Source of the DNA: Bacteroidales bacterium
Lineage (GTDB): Bacteria; Bacteroidota; Bacteroidia; Bacteroidales; M50B96
Length of the DNA: 64,000 bases
NCBI GenBank assembly: GCA_018401015.1
Contig: JAGYLP010000006.1
Location: 91,805-155,804, forward strand
Direction of reading: 5' to 3'
The notes under the pieces: model-generated
What the model was told of the DNA's origin: nothing
The model's input: only the letters and a program-made list of their open reading frames with translations
Databases searched by the model: none
Program-made: the position numbers and the translations under genes
In this document: one piece after another, positions 27,355-35,759 of the stretch
How positions within the stretch are numbered: position 1 is the first letter of the stretch
Layout: every line of letters starts with the position of its first letter

Positions 27355-28392
27355 ATGCCCGAAATCCTCTACGGAAAAACCCTCGACGAATTAAAAGAAT
27401 GGGTAAAAGAATTAGGTATGCCGGGGTTTACAGCCGGGCAAATTGCCGATTGGCTGTATAAGAAAGACATTCATAGCATCGACGAAATGTCGAATCTTTC
27501 GAAAAAAAACCGAGAACTTCTGGCATCGAAAGCAACCTTCGGGCTGATTCCCTACACGACGGTTCAGGAATCGACCGACGGAACTAAAAAATACCTCTTC
27601 CCGGCAGGAAATCATAAGTTCATCGAAGCGGCCATGATTCCCGATAAAGATCGAAAAACACTCTGTGTCAGCACACAAGTTGGCTGCAAAATGGGTTGTT
27701 TGTTTTGCATGACCGGCAAGCAAGGTTTTCAGGGGAATTTATCGGCCGGCGAAATTTTGAATCAAATGCGCAGCATTCCGGAAGGACCGGAAATCAGCAA
27801 TATCGTGTACATGGGAATGGGTGAACCCCTCGATAACCTCGAAGCGGTAATGAAAAGTTTGGAAATTCTCACAGCCGATTGGGGCTATGGATGGAGTCCA
27901 AAACGCATTACGGTTTCTACCATTGGAATTGTGCCAGCGATGAAACAATTTTTAGAGAGAAGCGATGCTCACCTGGCTGTTTCGCTCCATTCTCCCTTCG
28001 ACGAGGAAAGAAAAAAACTCATGCCCGTGCAACAAGTTTATCCGCTCAAGGAAGTGCTTAGCGAAATTCGTTCCTGGGATTTCGGTCGTCAGCGAAGGGT
28101 TTCTTTTGAATACATTGTTTTCAGCGGACTGAACGACACCCCGGCACATGTAAAGGAACTCGCCCGAATACTCGACGGTATTCGTTGCCGCATTAATTTA
28201 ATTCGATTCCATGCTATTCCCGATACTCCCTTGCCATCGAGCAACGACCAATCGGTTTTAACCATGAAAGAAGCATTGAACAAAAAAAATATCCTCACCA
28301 CGATTCGTAAATCGCGCGGCGAGGATATTTATGCTGCTTGCGGACTGTTATCGACCAAAGAACTGGTAAAACGCGAAAACAGCGATTTCTAG
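27355..28392 (+). CDS. rlmN: 23S rRNA/tRNA adenine-C2 methyltransferase RlmN
   Basis: Radical-SAM enzyme that methylates A2503 of 23S rRNA and A37 of some tRNAs. Visible: the cluster motif CKMGCLFC, MGMGEPLDN, VSLHSP(F), and the C-terminal catalytic Cys in YAACGLLS with RGEDI before it. Length 345 aa is normal. It is 11 bases behind the FNR-like gene and ends exactly where the convergent efp ends. Confidence 0.95.
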   Translation: MPEILYGKTLDELKEWVKELGMPGFTAGQIADWLYKKDIHSIDEMSNLSKKNRELLASKATFGLIPYTTVQESTDGTKKYLFPAGNHKFIEAAMIPDKDRKTLCVSTQVGCKMGCLFCMTGKQGFQGNLSAGEILNQMRSIPEGPEISNIVYMGMGEPLDNLEAVMKSLEILTADWGYGWSPKRITVSTIGIVPAMKQFLERSDAHLAVSLHSPFDEERKKLMPVQQVYPLKEVLSEIRSWDFGRQRRVSFEYIVFSGLNDTPAHVKELARILDGIRCRINLIRFHAIPDTPLPSSNDQSVLTMKEALNKKNILTTIRKSRGEDIYAACGLLSTKELVKRENSDF

Positions 28393-28962
28393 TTAATCTT
28401 TAATTCGTTCCACGTAATCGCCGGTACGAGTATCTACCTTGATTTTCTCGCCGGTATCGCAAAATAAAGGAACCATTACGGTTGCTCCGGTATCGGTCGT
28501 AGCCGGTTTCAAAGCATTCGACGAAGCGGTATCTCCTTTTAACCCCGGTTCTGTGTAAGTTATTTCCATGGCAATAAAAGGAGGTAAATCGACCACCAAA
28601 GGCATCTCTTTTTCAGCATGAAACAGAATTTCGACTTCCATTCCATCGCGCACGAATTCGGGTTTCTCAATTAAATGCTCTTCGACGGTAATCTGCTCAA
28701 AAGTCTCCATGTGCATCATGTTATATCCCATTTCGTCCTTGTATAAGAATTGATACGGACGACGCTCTACCCGAACCGGATTGATTTTTACCCCCGAGTT
28801 AAAGGTGTTTTCAATTACTTTTCCGGTAGTTATATTCTTTAATTTGGTGCGAACAAATGCAGCTCCTTTTCCCGGTTTTACATGTTGAAACTGAACAACG
28901 GTGTACAAGTCGTTGTTGAAATCGATGCACAATCCGTTCTTAATATCAGCAGTGGTTGCCAT
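28393..28962 (-). CDS. efp: Elongation factor P
   Basis: Relieves ribosome stalling at polyproline. The three beta-barrel domains are complete at 189 aa. The tip loop is HVKPGKGAAF, with K32 at the position that is post-translationally modified in other bacteria. The C-terminal oligosaccharide-binding motif GEKIKVDTRTGDYVER is present. The stop codon abuts the rlmN stop with no intervening base. A promoter box TATTTTTG is 25 bases upstream. Confidence 0.96.
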   Translation of the reverse strand: MATTADIKNGLCIDFNNDLYTVVQFQHVKPGKGAAFVRTKLKNITTGKVIENTFNSGVKINPVRVERRPYQFLYKDEMGYNMMHMETFEQITVEEHLIEKPEFVRDGMEVEILFHAEKEMPLVVDLPPFIAMEITYTEPGLKGDTASSNALKPATTDTGATVMVPLFCDTGEKIKVDTRTGDYVERIKD

Positions 28963-28987
28963 AGTTTTTTTTATTAAAATTGAAGCG

Positions 28988-28995
28988 CAAAAATA
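28988..28995 (-). promoter_or_regulatory. Candidate -7 box (TATTTTTG) for efp
   Basis: An exact TAnnTTTG match on the minus strand, 25 bases before the efp ATG. Confidence 0.5.
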
Positions 28996-29121
28996 TACAA
29001 ATGAGGACTTTCAGTGAAACAATTCAGGTAAAAAGTTAGCATAAAAATTCCCGGTCAATCGAAATCTCCTCCATGCAGTTGAACAAGAGCCGATTTTGCT
29101 CATCGAATTAAAACAAGCATT

Positions 29122-29886
29122 ATGAACCAAGCATATCGTACTATCGCCCGCTATTTCTTCCTGTTCCTACTAGCGGGAACAAGCTTTACCTTTCAGAGCA
29201 AGGCTCAATCGGCCCCCGACTTTAGTTTAACCGATGTAAATGGCACTACACATCATTTATACACCGAATTAGAAGCTGGTAAAACAGTTGTGTTGGACTT
29301 TTTTGGCTTAACCTGTGGTAGCTGCCAAACCGATATTGGCTATCTGGAAAACATCTGGCTTTCGCACGAAGGAGCAGTAAGCATTTGGGCCCTCGAATCG
29401 CTGGGTTTTACTCCCGAAGAAACCGAACAATTCGTTAGTGAATACGGTGGAAGTTATCCTCGGTTTGCTCTTGAGGGCGATAACACCTTATTGGATTTGT
29501 ATCAAGTTACCTTCATTCCCCGGTACTTTGTAATTTGTCCGAATGGTAGTATAAAACCCAGCATTGTTGAAAATATTGAAAATCATGTTGAAGCTTGTTC
29601 CAGCCTGCTCAGTCAAAGTGAATTGATCGAACCCGAAGAAGAAAATTTTTACTGGCAAGTGAATCAGCAGGAATTGCGCGTCCATTTTCGGGAGCCACAG
29701 CAAGGTCCTTCCCATCTCTATCTTTACAATTCCCTCGGGAAGATTGTTTCCTCGGAAGAAACCATCCCTTCCAACTCATTCGAAACCATAAACTTACCGC
29801 TTAATAACTTACCTTCTGGTGTGTACTTTTTACAGTACCTTAGCCCGAAACACGGCTCATCGGGCCAAAGCATTTTTCTTCCCTAA
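29122..29886 (+). CDS. T9SS-exported thioredoxin/TlpA-like protein
   Basis: A signal peptide to about residue 29 (ending SKAQ) is followed by a thioredoxin/peroxiredoxin-like domain (APDFSLTDVNG, TVVLDFFGLTCGSC with redox Cys65 and Cys68, cis-Pro region FIPRYFVI). The C-terminal T9SS type A sorting domain has LYNSLGKIVSS, LPSGVYFLQYL and ends QSIFLP. The combination predicts a thiol-disulfide protein displayed on, or released from, the cell surface. The substrate is unknown. It lies alone between efp and gcvH. Confidence 0.82.
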   Translation: MNQAYRTIARYFFLFLLAGTSFTFQSKAQSAPDFSLTDVNGTTHHLYTELEAGKTVVLDFFGLTCGSCQTDIGYLENIWLSHEGAVSIWALESLGFTPEETEQFVSEYGGSYPRFALEGDNTLLDLYQVTFIPRYFVICPNGSIKPSIVENIENHVEACSSLLSQSELIEPEEENFYWQVNQQELRVHFREPQQGPSHLYLYNSLGKIVSSEETIPSNSFETINLPLNNLPSGVYFLQYLSPKHGSSGQSIFLP

Positions 29887-29937
29887 AACATGGCATAAAG
29901 CATGAGCGAAAGCAAGCTTTCCGAATAGTTTATTTCC

Positions 29938-29945
29938 TACATTTG
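29938..29945 (+). promoter_or_regulatory. Candidate -7 box (TACATTTG) for gcvH
   Basis: An exact TAnnTTTG match 36 bases before the gcvH ATG, identical to the kbl box. Confidence 0.5.
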
Positions 29946-29981
29946 CTCGCACAATCATATTAACTTTCAAAACTATTTGTC

Positions 29982-30359
29982 ATGAATGTACCTGAGAATT
30001 TGCTTTACACTTCCGATCACGAATGGGTACGTGTAGAGGGAAATGAAGCTTATGTAGGAATTACCGATTACGCACAACAACAATTAGGCGATATCGTCTT
30101 CATCGAAATTGAAACCGAAGGCGAAGATTTAGGAAAAGGCGATGTATTTGGAACCATCGAAGCAGTTAAAACAGTATCCGACATGTTTATGCCGGTTAGT
30201 GGTACGGTGCTGGAAGTGAATCCAGAACTCGAAAGCAATCCGGAACTGGTAAATACCAACCCCTATGACCAAGGATGGATGATTAAAATATCGATTGCCA
30301 ATTCCGACGACTTAAACGATTTGCTCAAGCCAGCTACTTACAAAGATTCTATCCAGTAA
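29982..30359 (+). CDS. gcvH: Glycine cleavage system H protein
   Basis: Carries the aminomethyl group on a lipoyl-lysine between GcvP, GcvT and dihydrolipoamide dehydrogenase. The lipoylation site is K63 in [11 protein letters not shown]. Flanking strands GDIVFIEIE and [11 protein letters not shown] are typical. Length 125 aa is normal. gcvP and gcvT are elsewhere. It is the likely acceptor for LipA/LipB and LplA encoded in this window. Confidence 0.96.
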   Translation: MNVPENLLYTSDHEWVRVEGNEAYVGITDYAQQQLGDIVFIEIETEGEDLGKGDVFGTIEAVKTVSDMFMPVSGTVLEVNPELESNPELVNTNPYDQGWMIKISIANSDDLNDLLKPATYKDSIQ

Positions 30360-30382
30360 GCAAAATCCAAGCATTTAAATAG

Positions 30383-30483
30383 CTTATCTCCATCAGGTTA
30401 AAAAAGAGATAAGTGCTTAATTATACTTTCCTGTAAGCCTATTTCCTCTGCTTGCCTTCGCAAAAGAGAGAAAGGCTTACAGG
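30383..30483 (+). other. Two successive hairpins in the gcvH-atpB gap
   Basis: Hairpin 1: CTTATCTC (30383-30390) with GAGATAAG (30406-30413). Hairpin 2: CCTGTAAGCC (30430-30439) with GGCTTACAGG (30474-30483), plus internal TTTCCTCT/AGAGAGAAA pairing. Neither is followed by a classical T run. The remainder of this 352-base gap to the atpB promoter is AT-rich with no gene. Confidence 0.6.
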
Positions 30484-30670
30484 TGTATTTTATATCGTCC
30501 TCATTCAATCATTTGCCTACTTCTTTACCCCTTTCTTTTTAGAGCCATAAAACTATTTTATCTTACTCCCTTGGGCCCCACCAATAATGATTTGAATATC
30601 AGGCAGTATTCGCATATTAAAAAAAATAAAAGCTTCCTCTTCTTTACCTTCCTCTTTTAGTTTAAAGTTT

Positions 30671-30678
30671 TATTTTTG
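30671..30678 (+). promoter_or_regulatory. Candidate -7 box (TATTTTTG) for the ATP synthase operon
   Basis: An exact TAnnTTTG match 33 bases before the atpB ATG. Confidence 0.55.
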
Positions 30679-30711
30679 CACCACTAAAAATCTTTATAAA
30701 CAAATATTTAG

Positions 30712-31779
30712 ATGATAGCTACAGCTATAAAAGCAGTGAAGCAAACCTTTCTCATTGTGTCGCTCATCCTCCTCTCCTGGAGTCAATCCATGGCTGCCGG
30801 TGGTCATTCCGACGAAGGGTTTCAACCCGGAGCCTTTATTATGGATCACATTGCCGATTCCTACGAATGGCATATTACGACCATTGGCGAGAAGCACGTA
30901 TCCATCCCCTTGCCGGTAATTCTTTACTCCGAAGAAAAAGGGTTCGATGTATTCCTGTCGTCTAAATTTCATCACGGTCACGACGCTTATAATGGTTATG
31001 AAATTGCTCACGAAGGGGACTTGAAGGGAAAGATTGTGTATCAAAATGAAGTGGGCGAATGGGTTCGGCCCTGGGATATTTCTATTACCAAAAACGTTAC
31101 TGCTCTTTTTATTAGCATGCTCATTCTGCTGTGGGTATTCATTAGCGTAGCGAATGCTTACAAACGTCGTCCGGGGCAAGCTCCCACCGGTCTTCAAAAC
31201 ATGCTCGAACCGCTCATTCTGTTTATTCGCGACGATGTAGCGAAATCGTCGATCGGCGAGAAGAAATACGAGCGCTTCATGCCTTATTTATTAACGATTT
31301 TCTTTGTCATTTTCCTGAATAACCTGATGGGGCTCATTCCCTTTTTCCCCGGGGGAGCCAACGTAACGGGCAACATTGCCGTTACCTTGATTTTTGCTCT
31401 TATCACCTTTGTAATCACCTCTTTAAATGGCAATCGGAACTACTGGGGGCACATTTTCTGGCCACCCGTTCCGCATGCATTAAAGCCCTTGATGATACCC
31501 ATCGAGATTATTGGAGTATTTATTAAGCCTTTTGTGCTGATGGTGCGGCTTTTTGCCAACATTACGGCCGGGCATATTATCATGCTGGGTTTTTTCAGTC
31601 TCATTTTCATTTTTGGCGCTATGAGTCCGGCTGCAGGTTACGGTGTATCGGTCGTTACGATCTTGTTTACCGTTTTCATGTCCTTCCTTGAACTCTTAGT
31701 GGCCTTTATCCAAGCGTATGTGTTCACTTTCCTTTCTGCCTTGTACATTGGTATGGCCGTAGAGGAAGCGCATCATTAA
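30712..31779 (+). CDS. atpB: ATP synthase F0 subunit a
   Basis: Proton-channel subunit facing the c-ring. It has a cleavable-looking N-terminal signal (residues 1-28, ending SMAA) and a periplasmic extension of about 90 residues, both usual in Bacteroidota. Five or six membrane helices follow from about residue 130. The essential Arg lies in LMVRLFANITAGH. Length 355 aa fits the phylum, longer than the approximately 270 aa of E. coli. First gene of atpB-E-F-H-A-G. Confidence 0.96.
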   Translation: MIATAIKAVKQTFLIVSLILLSWSQSMAAGGHSDEGFQPGAFIMDHIADSYEWHITTIGEKHVSIPLPVILYSEEKGFDVFLSSKFHHGHDAYNGYEIAHEGDLKGKIVYQNEVGEWVRPWDISITKNVTALFISMLILLWVFISVANAYKRRPGQAPTGLQNMLEPLILFIRDDVAKSSIGEKKYERFMPYLLTIFFVIFLNNLMGLIPFFPGGANVTGNIAVTLIFALITFVITSLNGNRNYWGHIFWPPVPHALKPLMIPIEIIGVFIKPFVLMVRLFANITAGHIIMLGFFSLIFIFGAMSPAAGYGVSVVTILFTVFMSFLELLVAFIQAYVFTFLSALYIGMAVEEAHH

Positions 31780-31815
31780 ACGATACTTTTTTTATTTCAC
31801 TAATACATTAAAACC

Positions 31816-32070
31816 ATGATGTTATCATTATTGACCATTTTGTTGGAAGTAGTAGGAGTAGCCAAAATGGGTGCCGGTATCGGTGCCGGTGTTGGAGCGA
31901 TTGGAGCCGGTTTAGGTATCGGTAAAATCGGTTCTAGCGCTATGGAAGCTATTGCTCGTCAACCCGAAGCGGTAGGCGACATTCGCGCTAACATGATTTT
32001 AGCTGCTGCATTAGTGGAAGGTGCTGCCTTCTTCGCTATTGTAACCTGTTTCTTGATTCTTGTTATGTAA
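31816..32070 (+). CDS. atpE: ATP synthase F0 subunit c
   Basis: Two-helix hairpin forming the rotor ring. The Gly-rich first helix contains GAGIGAGVGAIGAGLGIG. The ion-binding Glu is E68 in ALVEGAAFF. The Na+-type partners (Gln in helix 1 and Ser/Thr after the Glu) are absent, since IGAG and EGAA occupy those places, so proton coupling is likely. Length 84 aa. Two adjacent ATGs occur at 31816 and 31819. A perfect 14-bp hairpin follows the stop. Confidence 0.95.
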   Translation: MMLSLLTILLEVVGVAKMGAGIGAGVGAIGAGLGIGKIGSSAMEAIARQPEAVGDIRANMILAAALVEGAAFFAIVTCFLILVM

Positions 32071-32080
32071 GAATCGTTCA

Positions 32081-32121
32081 AAAGTAGTTTCTGCGATTGG
32101 CAGAAACTACTTTTTCTTTTT
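32081..32121 (+). terminator. Strong intra-operon hairpin with T-rich tail after atpE
   Basis: AAAGTAGTTTCTGC (32081-32094) pairs perfectly with GCAGAAACTACTTT (32100-32113) around a 5-base loop, followed by TTCTTTTTT. It has the form of an intrinsic terminator but lies inside the operon, 11 bases after the atpE stop. It may act as a partial terminator or an mRNA 3'-end stabiliser. Confidence 0.85.
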
Positions 32122-32143
32122 TAACCTAAAACATTAAAATACA

Positions 32144-32632
32144 ATGATAAATCCGGATTTTGGTTTACTTTTTTGGACCTTAGTTTCCTTCTCGATTGTG
32201 GTTTTTATCCTGGGTAAATTTGCCTGGAAACCCATTATGAAATCCTTGAAGGATCGTGAATATGAGATCGAAAACGCCATTCAATCGGCTAAGCAAGCTA
32301 AAGTAGAAATGGAACAGCTTCAAGCCAGTAACGAAAAAATTCTCCTCGAAGCAAAAAGCGAACGGGAACAACTCATGAAAGAAGCGCGCGAAGTAAAAGA
32401 AACCATCATTAAGGATGCGAAATCGCAAGCTGCTGTCGAAGCCGATAAAATGTTGAAAACTGCTAAAGAAAGCATCGAAACCGAAAAAGCTGCTGCTATT
32501 AGTGATATTAAAAAGCAAGTAACCGAATTATCGATCCTGATTGCTGAAAAAATATTAGTGAAAGAATTAGGCAATCAAGAGGATCAAAAGAAATACATCG
32601 ACAGTTTGTTGAAAGATATTAATGCTAACTAA
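32144..32632 (+). CDS. atpF: ATP synthase F0 subunit b
   Basis: Peripheral-stalk subunit: one N-terminal membrane helix (PDFGLLFWTLVSFSIVVFIL) followed by a long charged coiled coil to the end. Length 162 aa is normal. The start is 31 bases after the post-atpE hairpin, and atpH follows 26 bases downstream. Confidence 0.95.
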   Translation: MINPDFGLLFWTLVSFSIVVFILGKFAWKPIMKSLKDREYEIENAIQSAKQAKVEMEQLQASNEKILLEAKSEREQLMKEAREVKETIIKDAKSQAAVEADKMLKTAKESIETEKAAAISDIKKQVTELSILIAEKILVKELGNQEDQKKYIDSLLKDINAN

Positions 32633-32658
32633 CCAAACGCCGGGAAAAACGATTACTC

Positions 32659-33198
32659 ATGAATCATAGCAAAATAGCGGTACGATATGCCAAGGCGCTA
32701 CTGGAGTTTGCAAGCGAACAAAAGCAAATAGAATCAGTCGCCCGCGATGTACATTTCCTACAATCCTTTCTGATTGAATCCCCCGAATTGCAATGGATAA
32801 TCAATAGTCCTATTGTTCGTCCAAGCGAAAAAGCAAACATCTTTACCAAACTGTTCCAAACCTCGGTACAAGCGGAAACACTTACATTCCTTTTGCTCGT
32901 AATCAAAAACGGACGCGAAACCTCTATCCCGGATATGCTTCGCGACTTCCTGAGCATTATGCGAAAAAGAGCCGGAATTCAATTTGCCCACTTTAGCAGT
33001 CCGGTTGCTATTTCAGCTAAAACCCTGGAAGAAGTAAAAGCTTTTACCGAAAGCTATTTCAAAACAAAAGTGGAATTAAGTGCATCGGTAAAAACCGAAT
33101 TATTAGGCGGTTTTACCTTGCAAGTAGAAGATCAACTTCTCGATGCATCGATCCGAACCAAATTGAAAACCATTCAGCAATCTTTGCTCAAAGCTTAG
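32659..33198 (+). CDS. atpH: ATP synthase F1 subunit delta
   Basis: Links the b stalk to the alpha subunits. The opening KIAVRYAKALLEFASEQ and the C-terminal VKTELLGGFTLQVEDQLLDASIRTKL are family signatures. Length 179 aa is normal. It lies between atpF and atpA in the usual order. Confidence 0.95.
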   Translation: MNHSKIAVRYAKALLEFASEQKQIESVARDVHFLQSFLIESPELQWIINSPIVRPSEKANIFTKLFQTSVQAETLTFLLLVIKNGRETSIPDMLRDFLSIMRKRAGIQFAHFSSPVAISAKTLEEVKAFTESYFKTKVELSASVKTELLGGFTLQVEDQLLDASIRTKLKTIQQSLLKA

Positions 33199-33269
33199 TT
33201 CGACCAGCAATCGACTTAAATAAAACAGCTACAAGAAAATCTGTATCGAAAACAAATTAAAACATAAAT

Positions 33270-34847
33270 ATGGCTACGATTAAACCGTCAGAAGTTTCTG
33301 AAATTTTAAAACAACAATTACAAGGCATCAAAACCCAATCGGAACTCGAGGAAGTAGGTACCGTGTTGCAAGTTGGCGATGGAATTGCCCGGGTGTATGG
33401 TTTATTAAATGTGCAGTCGAACGAACTGGTCGAATTCGAAAACGGTGTTCCCGGTATTGTATTAAACCTCGAAGAAGACAACGTTGGGGTGGTACTGATG
33501 GGTAAATCCGACGGTATTAAAGAAGGCTACCTGGTTAAAAGAACTCGCCGAATCGCTTCCATCCATGTTGGAGAAGGATTATTAGGTCGGGTTGTAAATA
33601 CGATTGGTGAACCAATCGACGGACGTGGCCCAATTACCGGCGAGCGCTACGAAATGCCACTTGAGCGAAAAGCTCCCGGCGTAATCTATCGCCAGCCGGT
33701 TAACGAACCACTCCAAACCGGTATCAAGGCAATCGACTCCATGATTCCAATCGGACGGGGTCAGCGCGAATTAATCATTGGCGACCGCCAAACCGGTAAA
33801 ACCGCTATCGCCATCGACACCATTATCAACCAAAAAGAATTTTACGAAAAAGGCGAACCGGTTTACTGTATCTACGTAGCCATTGGGCAGAAAGGTTCTA
33901 CCGTTGCCAATATTGCTAAAACCTTGGAAGACAACGGTGCCATGCCTTACACCTGTATTGTGGCAGCATCCGCTTCCGAGCCGGCTGCACTCCAATTCTA
34001 CGCTCCTTATGCCGGTGCTGCTATCGGAGAATTCTTCCGCGATACGGGTCGCGCCGCTCTCATCATTTACGACGATTTATCGAAACAAGCAGTTTCCTAC
34101 CGCGAAGTATCTCTTTTGCTGCGTCGTCCGCCGGGACGCGAAGCATACCCTGGCGACGTTTTCTACTTACATAGCCGCTTACTCGAACGGGCTGCCAAAA
34201 TTATCAAGTCCGATCAAATTGCCAAGCAAATGAACGACGTTCCCGAAAGCATCAAGCACTTGGTGAAAGGAGGTGGATCCTTAACTGCTTTGCCCATTAT
34301 CGAGACTCAGGCAGGCGACGTTTCAGCCTATATTCCAACCAACGTTATTTCGATTACCGACGGACAGATTTTCCTCGAATCAAACCTCTTCAACTCCGGT
34401 GTACGTCCTGCCATCAACGTAGGTATTTCCGTTTCACGTGTAGGTGGATCGGCTCAAATTAAATCGATGAAAAAAGTAGCCGGAACCTTGAAACTCGACC
34501 AGGCTCAGTATCGCGAACTGGAAGCATTCTCGAAATTTGGATCCGACCTCGACGCAGCTACCAAATCGGTACTCGATAAAGGAGCTCGTAACGTTGAAAT
34601 CCTGAAACAAGGTCAATATTCTCCTGTTTCCGTTGAAAAACAAGTTGCAATTATCTACCTGGGAACTAAAGGCTTATTGCAAAATGTACCCGTGAACAAA
34701 GTAAGAGCATTCGAGGAAGAATACCTGAACTACCTGGAAGCTAAGCATAAAGATGTGTTAGATTCGCTTAAAGCAGGTAAACTTACCGACGAGGCCATGG
34801 CCATTATGGAAAAAGTGGCTAAAGAATTAGCGCCTGCATCGAAATAA
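33270..34847 (+). CDS. atpA: ATP synthase F1 subunit alpha
   Basis: Non-catalytic nucleotide-binding subunit of the F1 hexamer. Walker A is GDRQTGKTA, with [21 protein letters not shown] (here read in two parts) and the family signature [17 protein letters not shown]. Length 525 aa is normal. It is followed 27 bases later by atpG. The catalytic beta (atpD) and epsilon (atpC) genes are not in this window. Confidence 0.97.
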   Translation: MATIKPSEVSEILKQQLQGIKTQSELEEVGTVLQVGDGIARVYGLLNVQSNELVEFENGVPGIVLNLEEDNVGVVLMGKSDGIKEGYLVKRTRRIASIHVGEGLLGRVVNTIGEPIDGRGPITGERYEMPLERKAPGVIYRQPVNEPLQTGIKAIDSMIPIGRGQRELIIGDRQTGKTAIAIDTIINQKEFYEKGEPVYCIYVAIGQKGSTVANIAKTLEDNGAMPYTCIVAASASEPAALQFYAPYAGAAIGEFFRDTGRAALIIYDDLSKQAVSYREVSLLLRRPPGREAYPGDVFYLHSRLLERAAKIIKSDQIAKQMNDVPESIKHLVKGGGSLTALPIIETQAGDVSAYIPTNVISITDGQIFLESNLFNSGVRPAINVGISVSRVGGSAQIKSMKKVAGTLKLDQAQYRELEAFSKFGSDLDAATKSVLDKGARNVEILKQGQYSPVSVEKQVAIIYLGTKGLLQNVPVNKVRAFEEEYLNYLEAKHKDVLDSLKAGKLTDEAMAIMEKVAKELAPASK

Positions 34848-34874
34848 TCATTCATTGAAAAATACTGACTCAAC

Positions 34875-35756
34875 ATGGCCAGTTTAAAAGAAATACGTAC
34901 ACGCATCACCTCGGTTTCGTCCACGCGGCAAATTACCAGTGCCATGAAAATGGTATCGGCTGCTCGCTTACGAAAAGCCCAGGACGCTATTCTGCAGTTG
35001 CGCCCTTATGCCAATAAGCTGCAGGAAATCCTGAGCGATATTTCGGCCAGCCTCGACAACAACGACGATAATGTGTATGGAGTTGAGCGTAATCCGGAAA
35101 AAGTGCTAATTGTTGCTATTAGCTCCAACCGAGGGTTATGCGGTGGTTTTAATGCTGCCATCTCAAAAAAAGTGGTTCAACTCATCGAAGAAGAATATCC
35201 GGAACAATTTGCTGCAGGAAAAGTCGATATCATCACCTTCGGGAAAAAAGCAGGCGATTTGCTCCGGTTCCGCAAATACAAAATCAAAGAAGCGCATCCG
35301 GAAGTGTTCGATGAACTGGATTTCGAGCACGTGGCACCCTACGTCGAAAACCTAATGGAACGCTACCTATCGGGCGAATTCGATCGCATCGATATCGTGT
35401 ATAATCAATTTAAAAATGCTGCTTCCCAAATTCTTACCCGCGAACAATTCCTTCCTATTCCTCCACCAGCTGAAAAGAAAGCGCAAAAAGAGAATAAAAG
35501 CGAATACCTCTTCGAACCTAGTAAGCATTTCATTGTGAACGAACTCATTCCTCGTTCTTTGAAAACTCAGTTTTACAAGGCTTTACTCGATTCGAACGCG
35601 GCTGAACACGGAGCACGGATGACGGCCATGCATAAAGCAACCGATAATGCAACAGAACTCATTCGTGAGCTAAAATTGCATTATAACAAAGCTCGTCAGG
35701 CTGCCATTACAAACGAAATTCTCGAAGTAGTAGGAGGAGCCGAAGCGCTAACCTAA
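34875..35756 (+). CDS. atpG: ATP synthase F1 subunit gamma
   Basis: Central rotor shaft. The N-terminal helix MASLKEIRTRITSVSSTRQI with AMKMVSAARLRKAQ and the C-terminal RQAAITNEILEVVGGAEAL are diagnostic. It has SSNRGLCGGFN. Length 293 aa is normal. Last gene of the cluster, it ends 3 bases from the stop of the convergent helicase gene. Confidence 0.96.
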   Translation: MASLKEIRTRITSVSSTRQITSAMKMVSAARLRKAQDAILQLRPYANKLQEILSDISASLDNNDDNVYGVERNPEKVLIVAISSNRGLCGGFNAAISKKVVQLIEEEYPEQFAAGKVDIITFGKKAGDLLRFRKYKIKEAHPEVFDELDFEHVAPYVENLMERYLSGEFDRIDIVYNQFKNAASQILTREQFLPIPPPAEKKAQKENKSEYLFEPSKHFIVNELIPRSLKTQFYKALLDSNAAEHGARMTAMHKATDNATELIRELKLHYNKARQAAITNEILEVVGGAEALT

Positions 35757-35759
35757 TAA

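Noticed and set aside
31816..32070. Sodium-driven ATP synthase
   Set aside because: Subunit c lacks the helix-1 Gln and the Ser/Thr after the ion-binding Glu that define Na+ coordination.
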